This document shows positions 57,260 through 64,000 of a stretch of DNA of 64,000 bases, piece after piece. How positions within the stretch are numbered: position 1 is the stretch's first letter; each line of letters opens with the position of its first letter. This stretch comes from Microbacterium hydrothermale (GTDB lineage: Bacteria; Actinomycetota; Actinomycetes; Actinomycetales; Microbacteriaceae), in assembly GCF_004854025.1 (NCBI RefSeq), contig NZ_STGM01000006.1, forward strand, positions 62,001 through 126,000, read 5' to 3'. Under the pieces are notes generated by a model. The model searched no databases. It was not told the DNA's origin and saw only the letters and a program-made list of their open reading frames with translations. Both the position numbers and the translations under genes were made by a program.

Positions 57260-58600
57260 TTACGGAGCCAGGCGCGTCGGGCCGCGGAAGAGGTAGGTGA
57301 CCTCGCGGATCGACGACTCGCCGAGCAGCAGCATGAGCACGCGCGCGAGACCCATGCCGAAACCGCCGTGCGGGGGAGCGCCGAAGCGGAAGAAGTCCAG
57401 GTAGAAGTCGAGGTGCTCGGGGTCGAGCCCCTTCTCCTTGGCCTGCTCGACGAGGACGTCGACGCGGTGCTCGCGCTGCGCGCCGGTGGTGATCTCGACG
57501 CCGTTGAACAGCAGGTCGTACGACTTGGTCAGCCCGGTCTCCTCGTCGCGCATGTGGTAAAACGCGCGGATCTCGGGGTGGTAGTCGGTGATGAAGACGA
57601 ACTGGTGTCCGTACGTCTCGGCGACGTGCGCGGCGATCTGGCGCTCGCCCTCGGGGTCGAGGTCGCCGTCGGTGCGGGGGATCTCGTAGCCGCGGGCGGC
57701 GACGATCTCGCGCGCCTCGGCGAGCGGGATGCGGGGGAACGGGAGCGTCGGAACCTGAACCTCGATGCCGAACAGCTCCTGGATCTCGGCCCCGTGCTTG
57801 TCGGCGACGGCCTGGAAGGCGGTCTGCAGGAGCTCCTCCTGCATGCGGGCGACGTCTTCGTGCGAGTCGATCCAGCTGATCTCGGCGTCGATCGAGGTGA
57901 ACTCGGTCGCGTGACGGCTGGTGAACGACGGGTCGGCGCGGAAGGCCGGGGCGATCTCGAAGATCTTGCCGAAGCCGGCGACCTGCGCCATCTGCTTGAA
58001 GAACTGCGGGCTCTGCGCGAGGTAGGCGGTCTTGTCCTCGAAGTAGGGCACCTCGAACAGCTCGGCGTTGGACTCCGAGGGGGAGGCCATGAGCTTGGGG
58101 GAGTGCACCTCGATGTAGTCGCGCTCGACCCAGTAGGTGCGCATGGCGTGCTCGAGCGTGGTCTGCACGCGGAAGATGAGGTTGTTGCGGCGCTGGCGCA
58201 GGTCGAGGAAGCGCCAGTCCATGCGCTTGTCGGGGCTGCTGTCGGCGGCGATGGGCGTCTCGGGGTTGGCCGCGGCGGCGACCACCAGCTCGCCGACCTT
58301 GATCTCGACGCCGCCGAGCTTGACGCGCTCGTCGTGCTTGAGCTCGCCGCGCACGGTCAGGAACGTGCCGGTCGCGAGGCCGCCGATCGTCTCGGTGAGG
58401 GCGAGGGCGGCGGCATCCTGCTCGCCGGCGTCCTCGGCGGGGCGCGTCGCCGGGTTGACCAGCTGCACGGCGCCGGTCTCGTCGCGCAGGACGACGAACT
58501 GCACCTTCTTCTGATCGCGCACGGTTTCGACCCATCCCGACACCTCGACGGGGCCGGCGGGGAGGGATTTCAGCTGGTTGACCAGGACGCGTTCGCTCAC
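57260..58600 (-). CDS. aspS: aspartate-tRNA ligase, archaeal-type (probably non-discriminating)
   Basis: Class IIb synthetase of 446 aa. The OB anticodon-binding domain is at the N-terminus (about 15-120). Class II motifs follow: FRVQTTLEHAMRTYW and SPKLMASPSESNAELF (motif 1 region), FEIAPAFRADPSFTSRHATEFTSIDAEI (motif 2) and GFGMGLARVLMLLLG (motif 3). The bacterial GAD insertion (which makes AspRS about 590 aa) is absent, so it is the archaeal/eukaryal type. Such enzymes often charge both tRNA-Asp and tRNA-Asn and work with GatCAB. The GTG at 58600 follows TAGACT by eight bases; no ribosome site is seen, so leaderless initiation is likely. Confidence 0.9.
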   Translation of the reverse strand: MSERVLVNQLKSLPAGPVEVSGWVETVRDQKKVQFVVLRDETGAVQLVNPATRPAEDAGEQDAAALALTETIGGLATGTFLTVRGELKHDERVKLGGVEIKVGELVVAAAANPETPIAADSSPDKRMDWRFLDLRQRRNNLIFRVQTTLEHAMRTYWVERDYIEVHSPKLMASPSESNAELFEVPYFEDKTAYLAQSPQFFKQMAQVAGFGKIFEIAPAFRADPSFTSRHATEFTSIDAEISWIDSHEDVARMQEELLQTAFQAVADKHGAEIQELFGIEVQVPTLPFPRIPLAEAREIVAARGYEIPRTDGDLDPEGERQIAAHVAETYGHQFVFITDYHPEIRAFYHMRDEETGLTKSYDLLFNGVEITTGAQREHRVDVLVEQAKEKGLDPEHLDFYLDFFRFGAPPHGGFGMGLARVLMLLLGESSIREVTYLFRGPTRLAP

Positions 58601-58732
58601 GATCGACCAGTCTACGTGCGGGCGGTCGCGCGCCCCTCGTCGGCTCCGCGTCGGGGGTCGTCGCGGTGCGGCCGGCCGTGTGCGGAGTCGATCCGCGGGC
58701 GGGGCGCGCCCGCCGTCCCTATGATGGCGCTC

Positions 58733-59122
58733 GTGACGTTCTCCCTCCCCCCGGAGTCGTTCCGGACGCTGCGTCCGGAACCCCGCGGGCGTGCCGCGCG
58801 ACCGTGGGACGTCGCCCTCACCATCGTCCTGCTCGTGCTCCTGCCGCTGCTGGCGCTCGTGGCGACCTACGCCGGGGTGGTCCTCGCCTCCGCCGCGCAG
58901 GCCTGCGCGACGCAGTCGTGCGACGCCGGGCTCATGAACACCGGCTTCTGGACCGCCGTCATCGCCCCGTGGGTGATCCTCGTGATCGGCGTCGTCGCCG
59001 CCATCGTCCGTCTCGTGCGCCACCGCCTGGCGTTCTGGGTCCCCCTCGTCGCGATCGCGACCATGGTCGCCGTGTGGTTCGTCGCCGCCGCCCTCGTCGG
59101 CGCCGGGCTCTCGGCATCCTGA
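58733..59122 (+). CDS. small three-helix membrane protein
   Basis: Protein of about 129 aa with three membrane helices (about 27-52, 70-92, 100-125) and a cytoplasmic N-terminus. No named family is recognised. TATGAT ends seven bases before the GTG at 58733 and looks like a -10, so the ATGs at 58721 and 58724, which lie inside the element, are unlikely starts. Function unknown. Confidence 0.7.
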   Translation: MTFSLPPESFRTLRPEPRGRAARPWDVALTIVLLVLLPLLALVATYAGVVLASAAQACATQSCDAGLMNTGFWTAVIAPWVILVIGVVAAIVRLVRHRLAFWVPLVAIATMVAVWFVAAALVGAGLSAS

Positions 59123-59222
59123 ATCGCTCGGGGGCAACCCCCAGGAACCGTGCCGGGCCGGGCCGTAGCCTGGATCGAGGACGCCTGGACGGGCGGCCGA
59201 TCACCGAGCGCGAAGGCACCCG

Positions 59223-59912
59223 ATGACCGACACCACCCTCTCCCTCTCCCCGCTGCGGGCCGGCTCCGGTTCCGCCGAGGAGCAGTCCTGGCTGACCTCG
59301 CTCGCCGACTGGACCGTGTCGCTCATGGAGGTCATCGGGCCCGTCGGCGCCGGCGTCGCGATCGCCCTCGAGAACCTCTTCCCCCCGCTCCCCAGCGAAG
59401 TGGTGCTCCCGATGGCCGGGCTCACCGCCAGCCGCGGATCGTTCACCCTCATCGAGGCCCTGCTGTGGACCACGGTCGGTTCCGTCGTCGGCGCCTTCCT
59501 GCTCTATGGGCTGGGACGCTGGCTCGGCGCCGCGCGGCTGCGGGCGTTCGCGGCCAAGATGCCGCTGCTGCATCCCGAAGACGTCGACCGGACCGTCGCC
59601 TGGTTCGAACGCCACGGCGGCAAGGCCGTGTTCTTCGGTCGGATGATCCCGATCTTCCGCAGCCTCATCTCGATCCCGGCCGGCGTCTCGAAGATGCCGC
59701 TGTGGCGCTTCGGGCTGCTCACCGGCGCGGGGAGCCTGATCTGGAACACGATCTTCGTGCTCTCCGGCTACCTGCTCGGCGAGAACTGGCACATCGTGGA
59801 GGAGTACGCCTCGATCCTGCAGTACGTCGTCATCGCCGCGGTCGGCGTAGGCGTCGCGTGGTTCCTCTACTCGCGGGTGAGGTCGTTGCTCGCGGCCCGT
59901 CGGGACGCCTGA
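59223..59912 (+). CDS. DedA family membrane protein
   Basis: DedA/SNARE-associated family protein of 229 aa. ALENLFPPLPSEVVLPMAG is the conserved re-entrant region, FGRMIPIFRSLISIPAGVSKMPLWRF the second, and the C-terminus has a long helix. Members flip undecaprenyl phosphate or phosphatidylethanolamine across the membrane. GAAGG lies before the ATG at 59223. It is monocistronic, just upstream of the cytochrome c maturation operon. Confidence 0.88.
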   Translation: MTDTTLSLSPLRAGSGSAEEQSWLTSLADWTVSLMEVIGPVGAGVAIALENLFPPLPSEVVLPMAGLTASRGSFTLIEALLWTTVGSVVGAFLLYGLGRWLGAARLRAFAAKMPLLHPEDVDRTVAWFERHGGKAVFFGRMIPIFRSLISIPAGVSKMPLWRFGLLTGAGSLIWNTIFVLSGYLLGENWHIVEEYASILQYVVIAAVGVGVAWFLYSRVRSLLAARRDA

Positions 59913-59989
59913 GCGGGGGATATCTCCACGTCGAGGCAACCGGCATCCGGACTCAGTCAGACCACAGAACCCGCGCCTAGACTGGGATC

Positions 59990-60631
59990 GTGCCCGCCGA
60001 TCGCCTTCATCTCGTGCGCCACGGAGAGGTCTACAACCCCCGTCGCGTGCTGTACGGTCGGCTCCCCGGTTTCGGTCTGAGCGTCGAGGGGCGCCGCATG
60101 GCGCGGCAGGCGGCCGAGTACGTCCACGGCCTCGAGCGTCCCGTGAGCGCCCTCGTGGTCTCGCCCCTGCAGCGGACGCGCGAGTCGGCCGAACCCTTCG
60201 TCGAGCTCTTCGGCGCCGAGCCGTTCATCGACGATCGCGTCATCGAGCCCACCAACGTCTTCGAGGGCCGCCGCATGAAGCAGGCGCTCGCGAACCCCCT
60301 GAACTGGCGTCACCTGAGCCGCCCCGCCGTGCCCAGCTGGGGCGAACCGTACGAGCGCATCGTCGCCCGCATGGTCGCGGCGATGGACGACGCCTGGAAC
60401 CGCGTGCCCTCGGGCGACGTCGTCGTCGTCTCGCACCAGCTGCCCATCTGGGTGACACACCTCGCCCTGTCCCACCAGCCCACCCGCCACGACCCGCGCA
60501 AGCGCCGCTGCGAACTGTCGAGCGTGACGAGCTTCGAACGGCGCGAGGGCGCCGGCGGTCCGCGGTTCGTCGAGGTGGCGTACGCAACGCCGGCATCCAC
60601 CGCCGGTGCCGTCGACGTAGGAGCCGTGTGA
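59990..60631 (+). CDS. histidine phosphatase, first gene of the cytochrome c maturation operon
   Basis: Histidine phosphatase of 213 aa. LVRHGEVYNPRRVLYGRLPGFGLS carries the catalytic histidine, SPLQRTRESAEP the arginine and VVSHQLPIW the second histidine. The gene matches the position of Rv0525 in Mycobacterium, upstream of thioredoxin, ccdA, resB and ccsA. Its biochemical link to cytochrome c assembly is unknown. TAGACT ends six bases before the GTG at 59990. The stop and next ATG overlap by one base. Confidence 0.87.
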   Translation: MPADRLHLVRHGEVYNPRRVLYGRLPGFGLSVEGRRMARQAAEYVHGLERPVSALVVSPLQRTRESAEPFVELFGAEPFIDDRVIEPTNVFEGRRMKQALANPLNWRHLSRPAVPSWGEPYERIVARMVAAMDDAWNRVPSGDVVVVSHQLPIWVTHLALSHQPTRHDPRKRRCELSSVTSFERREGAGGPRFVEVAYATPASTAGAVDVGAV

Positions 60632-61236
60632 TGCGCCGAATCCTCACCGCGGCCGGAGCCGTCCTGGCCTCCGTCGCGCTCATCGCGGGCCTGTCCGCCT
60701 GCAGTGCCGATCCTCTCGCCGACCAGTACCGCGCCGGCGACAACAAGGGCTACATCGCCGCCAACGGCTTCCAGACCAAGGAGATCGCGGCCGACCAGCG
60801 CGGCGAACCCGTCGACTTCTCGGGAACACTCGACAACGGCTCTCCCGTCTCGAGCGCCGACTTCGCGGGCAAGGTGCTCGTGGTCAACTTCTGGTACGCC
60901 ACGTGCGGACCGTGCATCATCGAGGCTCCGCGTCTCGAGCAGGCCTACCAGAGCTTCCAGGGTCAGGATGTCGCCTTCCTCGGCATCAACACGTACGACC
61001 AGCCCGCGACGGCCCTGTCGTTCGCGCGCGACCACGAGGTGTCGTACTCCAGCGCGATGGCCGTCGACGACGCGCAGCTGAAGCTCGCGTTCAACAAGGC
61101 GACCCCGCTGAACGCCACCCCCACCACCCTCGTGCTCGACAAGCAGGGCCGCGTCGCGGCCCGCATCGTCGGCGAGCTCCCCGAGGCGTCGATCCTCGAG
61201 GCGATCGTGCGCACGCTGGTCGCGGAGAACGCGTGA
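60631..61236 (+). CDS. thiol-disulfide oxidoreductase, ResA-like lipoprotein
   Basis: Membrane-anchored thioredoxin-fold protein of 201 aa. The signal peptide ends in LSAC, with C24 as the lipidation site, and the redox motif is C92-G-P-C95 (WYATCGPC). TlpA/ResA type. It reduces the apocytochrome CXXCH cysteines on the outer face of the membrane, drawing electrons from CcdA. AGGAG seven bases upstream favours the ATG at 60631 over the GTG at 60628. The stop overlaps ccdA. Confidence 0.9.
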   Translation: MRRILTAAGAVLASVALIAGLSACSADPLADQYRAGDNKGYIAANGFQTKEIAADQRGEPVDFSGTLDNGSPVSSADFAGKVLVVNFWYATCGPCIIEAPRLEQAYQSFQGQDVAFLGINTYDQPATALSFARDHEVSYSSAMAVDDAQLKLAFNKATPLNATPTTLVLDKQGRVAARIVGELPEASILEAIVRTLVAENA

Positions 61237-61982
61237 ACCCGGGCGCTCTCGTCTTCGACGGGGCGCTGTGGGTGGCCGTCCCCATCGCGCTCGCGGCGGG
61301 GCTCATCTCCTTCCTGTCGCCGTGCGTGCTGCCGCTGGTCCCGGGATACCTGGGCTACATCGGCGGTGCCGTCGCTCCCCGCGGGGGATCGGCATCCGGG
61401 CCCGGCCGCGGGCGGCTGCTCGGCGGGACCCTGCTGTTCATCGCCGGTTTCACGGCGGTGTTCATGGCGATCAACGTCCTGGGCGGCACCCTCGGCGCCT
61501 TCTTCATCGAGTACGCCGACGTCATCACGCGCGTCATGGGCGTGGTCATCATCTTGATGGGGCTGGTGTTCATCGGTCTGTTCGGGCTCGCCCAGCGATC
61601 GGTGCGCATGCAGTCCCGCGCGAACCTCGGGCTCATCGGCGCCCCGCTGCTGGGCATCGCCCTCGGCATCGGCTGGACGCCGTGCATCGGCCCCACCCTG
61701 ACCGCGATCCTCTCGGTGTCGTACAACCTGGGCGACCCGGGCCGGGCGGCGCTGCTCGGACTGGCGTACTCGCTCGGCCTCGGCATCCCGTTCGTCCTGC
61801 TCGCCCTGGGCCTCGGGTGGGCCACGCGGTCGGTGTCTTTCGTCCGCAGGCACATCCGCGTCGTGAACCTCATCGGCGGAGGGCTGCTGATCGTCCTCGG
61901 CCTGCTCATGGTCACGGGCCTGTGGGGCCAGTGGATGTCGGTGCTGCAGGGGGTGATCCAGGGTGTCCAACTCCCGCTCTGA
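61233..61982 (+). CDS. ccdA: cytochrome c biogenesis protein CcdA
   Basis: Thiol-shuttling membrane protein of 249 aa with six helices. The two redox cysteines are C31 (LSPCVLPLVPGY) and C151 (GWTPCIGP), each in its usual helix. It carries electrons from cytosolic thioredoxin to the ResA-like protein. The GTG at 61233 overlaps the previous stop (GTGA). It precedes resB by 13 bp. Confidence 0.94.
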   Translation: MNPGALVFDGALWVAVPIALAAGLISFLSPCVLPLVPGYLGYIGGAVAPRGGSASGPGRGRLLGGTLLFIAGFTAVFMAINVLGGTLGAFFIEYADVITRVMGVVIILMGLVFIGLFGLAQRSVRMQSRANLGLIGAPLLGIALGIGWTPCIGPTLTAILSVSYNLGDPGRAALLGLAYSLGLGIPFVLLALGLGWATRSVSFVRRHIRVVNLIGGGLLIVLGLLMVTGLWGQWMSVLQGVIQGVQLPL

Positions 61983-61995
61983 TCGAGGGAACACG

Positions 61996-63693
61996 ATGAC
62001 CGACCCGCTGCGTCCGTCCGACCACGCCGACAGCGGCTCCGCCGACGAGGTCACCCAGCCGAAGCTGGGCGTCGTCGGCTGGCTGCGCTGGGGATGGCGT
62101 CAGCTGACCAGCATGCGCACCGCCCTGGTGCTGCTGCTCCTGCTCGCGATCGCCGCGGTGCCCGGCTCGCTGGTGCCGCAGCGCAGCGCCGACCCGAACG
62201 GCGTCACCCAGTACTTCACCGATAACCCCGACCTCGCGCCGGTGCTCGACAAGCTGAGCCTGTTCGACGTCTACACCTCGCCGTGGTTCTCGGCCATCTA
62301 CCTCCTGCTGTTCATCTCGCTGATCGGCTGCGTGCTGCCGCGCACGAAGCACCACTGGAAGGCCCTGCGCTCGCAGCCGCCGCGTACGCCGGCGCGTCTG
62401 TCGCGCCTGGACGACCACCGCTCCCGCACGATCGCGGTCGAGGGTGAAGCGGATGCGGATGCCGATGCCGTGGCGGCGGCCGCCGTGGAGTCCGCGGCCG
62501 CGCAGCTGCGCAAGAGCGGCTACCGGGTGGCGCGCTACGACGGGCGCGGATCGTTCTCGGTGTCCGCCGAGCGCGGATACCTGCGCGAGACCGGGAACCT
62601 GCTCTTCCACGGTGCGCTCGTGGGCGTGCTGATCGCCGTCGGCGTGGGCGGGGGATTCACCTACACCGGTCAGCGCGTTCTCGTCGAGGGGCAGGCCTTC
62701 GCGAACAGCCTGCTCGACTACTCCTCGTTCAACCCGGGTCGCTTCGTCAGCGGCGACACCCTCACGCCGTACTCGATGACGCTCGACAAGTTCGACGTCA
62801 CCTACGTCCCCCCGGGGCAGCCCGGATCGGGTCAGGCCGGCGATTTCGTCGCGCACGTCACGACGCAGGCCCCCGGTACCGATCCGCAGGACGGGGAGGT
62901 GCGCGTCAACCACCCGCTCGACGTGCAGGGCGACCGCGTCTACCTGCTCGGCAACGGCTACGCCCCGACCGTGACGATCCGCGACGCCCAGGGCAACGAG
63001 GTGTTCCACGACTCGGTCGCCTTCCTGCCCCAGGATGCCAACATGACCTCGCTCGGCGTCATCAAGGTCGCCGACGGCCTGCCCGAACAGCTCGGCCTGC
63101 TCGGATTCTTCTACCCGACGATGGACGTGCTCCCCTCGGGCGCCCTGACCTCCACCTACGGGGCGCTGGAGTACCCGACGCTGACGCTGCGCGTCTACGA
63201 GGGCGATCTCGGCATCGACGACGGCACCCCCCGATCGGTGTACACGCTCGACCCCTCGGGCATGACGCAGATCGCCGGAGGAGACAGCGGGAACCCGGCC
63301 ATCCAGCTCATGCCCGGCCAGACGGAAGACCTGCCGAACGGCCTCGGCACGATCACCTTCGAGAACGAGGCGCCCGCGGGAGCCGTCGGGTACGAGGGGT
63401 CGGTCAAGCGTTTCGCCTCCCTGTCCATCCACCGCGACCTCGCGGGACCATGGGTGCTCTCCTTCGCCCTGCTGGCCCTGCTCGGTCTGCTCGCCGCGCT
63501 CTTCGTGCCGCGCCGCCGCATGTGGGTCAAGGCCACCCCGCAGGGCGACTCCGTGCTCGTCGAGTACGCGGGCCTCGCGCGCGGGGAGGACCCGACGCTC
63601 GCGGCGGCCGTCGACCAGCTCGCCGAGAAGCACGGCGCGACCCTTCCCCCGACCCCCGGCCAGAGCCACCCCGACACCGGAAAAGTAGACTGA
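61996..63693 (+). CDS. resB: cytochrome c biogenesis protein ResB
   Basis: ResB/Ccs1 of 565 aa. Three N-terminal helices (about 37-55, 95-115, 215-240) are followed by a large extracytoplasmic domain (about 245-495) and a final helix (about 500-522). SMRTALVLLLLLAIAAVPGSLVPQRS is the conserved start and GLLGFFYPT near the middle is a family block. With CcsB it moves heme to the outer face and attaches it to apocytochrome c. GAGGGAACACG before the ATG at 61996 is preferred over the in-frame GTG at 61963 that lies inside ccdA. Confidence 0.92.
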   Translation: MTDPLRPSDHADSGSADEVTQPKLGVVGWLRWGWRQLTSMRTALVLLLLLAIAAVPGSLVPQRSADPNGVTQYFTDNPDLAPVLDKLSLFDVYTSPWFSAIYLLLFISLIGCVLPRTKHHWKALRSQPPRTPARLSRLDDHRSRTIAVEGEADADADAVAAAAVESAAAQLRKSGYRVARYDGRGSFSVSAERGYLRETGNLLFHGALVGVLIAVGVGGGFTYTGQRVLVEGQAFANSLLDYSSFNPGRFVSGDTLTPYSMTLDKFDVTYVPPGQPGSGQAGDFVAHVTTQAPGTDPQDGEVRVNHPLDVQGDRVYLLGNGYAPTVTIRDAQGNEVFHDSVAFLPQDANMTSLGVIKVADGLPEQLGLLGFFYPTMDVLPSGALTSTYGALEYPTLTLRVYEGDLGIDDGTPRSVYTLDPSGMTQIAGGDSGNPAIQLMPGQTEDLPNGLGTITFENEAPAGAVGYEGSVKRFASLSIHRDLAGPWVLSFALLALLGLLAALFVPRRRMWVKATPQGDSVLVEYAGLARGEDPTLAAAVDQLAEKHGATLPPTPGQSHPDTGKVD

Positions 63694-63697
63694 GACC

Positions 63698-64000
63698 ATG
63701 CCCGGAACCGACCCGCTTCTCCTCGACGAGATCTCCCTCCTCCTGGTGTGGACGGCGGTCGCCATCTACGTGCTGGCGTTCATCGCCTACGCGATCGACC
63801 TGGCGCGCCGCTCCGACCTCGCGCTCAAGGCGAAAGACGAGGTCGTCGCGCGCGAGCTCGTGACCGCGGGCGGCGGGGGAGTGATCTCCTCCGGCGGCGG
63901 GTCGGCGGCATCCGGTGCCTCCGCCGCTAAGCCGCGCTACCTCTGGGCCCGCCTGGGCACCGTGCTCACGGCGCTCGGGTTCGTCTTCCACCTGGTGGCG
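63698..64000 (+). CDS. ccsB: cytochrome c biogenesis protein CcsB, 5' part
   Basis: First 101 codons only; the gene runs off the window. LLVWTAVAIYVLAFIAYAIDLARR is the first membrane helix, and a linker of about 40 residues leads to YLWARLGTVLTALGFVFHLVA, where the helix that begins the CcsA/CcsB heme-handling domain starts. TAGACT ends six bases before the ATG at 63698, so it can also be made from its own leaderless promoter inside the operon. It would pair with ResB to form the System II synthetase. Confidence 0.85.
   Translation, partial: MPGTDPLLLDEISLLLVWTAVAIYVLAFIAYAIDLARRSDLALKAKDEVVARELVTAGGGGVISSGGGSAASGASAAKPRYLWARLGTVLTALGFVFHLVA

Noticed and set aside
58721-58732. ATG starts for the membrane protein at 58733
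   Set aside because: They fall within a TATGAT -10-like element; the GTG seven bases after it fits the leaderless pattern.
1-64000. tRNA, rRNA, transposase or phage genes
   Set aside because: I checked the intergenic gaps for cloverleaf-like structures, transposase motifs and integrase motifs and saw none.

Overview
The window is about 70 % GC with very dense coding. Gene content points to an actinobacterium of the family Microbacteriaceae, most likely Microbacterium: an iron-repressor (DtxR/IdeR) box, an archaeal-type aspartyl-tRNA synthetase, System II cytochrome c maturation in mycobacterial-like gene order, a bldC-like gene beside the 32-residue ribosomal protein bS22, an F420-type oxidoreductase, and many promoters whose -10 box lies 6-8 nt from the start codon. 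There is no rRNA, tRNA, insertion sequence, phage gene or CRISPR array, so this is ordinary chromosome.

Layout. 1-4.2 kb: a MacB-like ABC exporter (FtsX-type permease and two unequal ATPases). 4.2-14.2 kb: an amino-acid block with a histidine phosphatase, a gamma-family PLP transsulfuration enzyme with a divergent Lrp regulator, a coupled aldehyde dehydrogenase / ACT-less homoserine dehydrogenase pair, and two closely related APC permeases each beside its own IclR regulator. It could be a homoserine or aspartate-semialdehyde utilisation island (inference). 14.3-18.4 kb: a surface cluster with a SipW-type signal peptidase, a small SipW-type substrate, an LPATG wall-anchored protein and a large beta-rich secreted protein. 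18.4-24.5 kb: flavin amine oxidase, rhodanese, a MerR/DUF4188 divergon with a striking double operator, DUF4287, ElaA-like GNAT, and a lipoprotein with a catalytically dead Lon-like domain. 24.5-28.6 kb: a 55-bp tandem repeat, a DtxR box and a four-gene siderophore ABC importer. 28.6-36.6 kb: a DNA glycosylase, a receiver-less winged-helix regulator with a long leader, small acidic proteins and sbcDC. 36.6-41.1 kb: an MFS exporter, nucleosidase, aldo/keto reductase, small membrane proteins and DUF427.

41.1-48.4 kb: NAD synthetase, a giant RecB-like nuclease/helicase whose 3' end is copied into a 35-bp tandem repeat, a long imperfect inverted repeat, upp and tadA. 48.5-56.1 kb: LLM oxidoreductase, hydrolase, proC, KtrAB potassium uptake, an ArsR-like regulator, bldC-like and bS22 genes, and small redox/rhodanese proteins. 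56.1-58.7 kb: an ABC ATPase that has lost its catalytic residues, then aspS. 58.7-64 kb: membrane proteins and the cytochrome c maturation operon (histidine phosphatase, ResA-like, CcdA, ResB, and CcsB cut by the window end).

Most genes are in short operons joined by ATGA or GTGA stop/start overlaps, so translational coupling is the rule. The strongest leads for new biology are the SipW surface cluster, the Lon-like pseudoenzyme lipoprotein, the dead ABC ATPase, the homoserine-type island with duplicated permease/IclR pairs, the 3'-end-derived tandem repeat, and the many short-leader or leaderless promoters.
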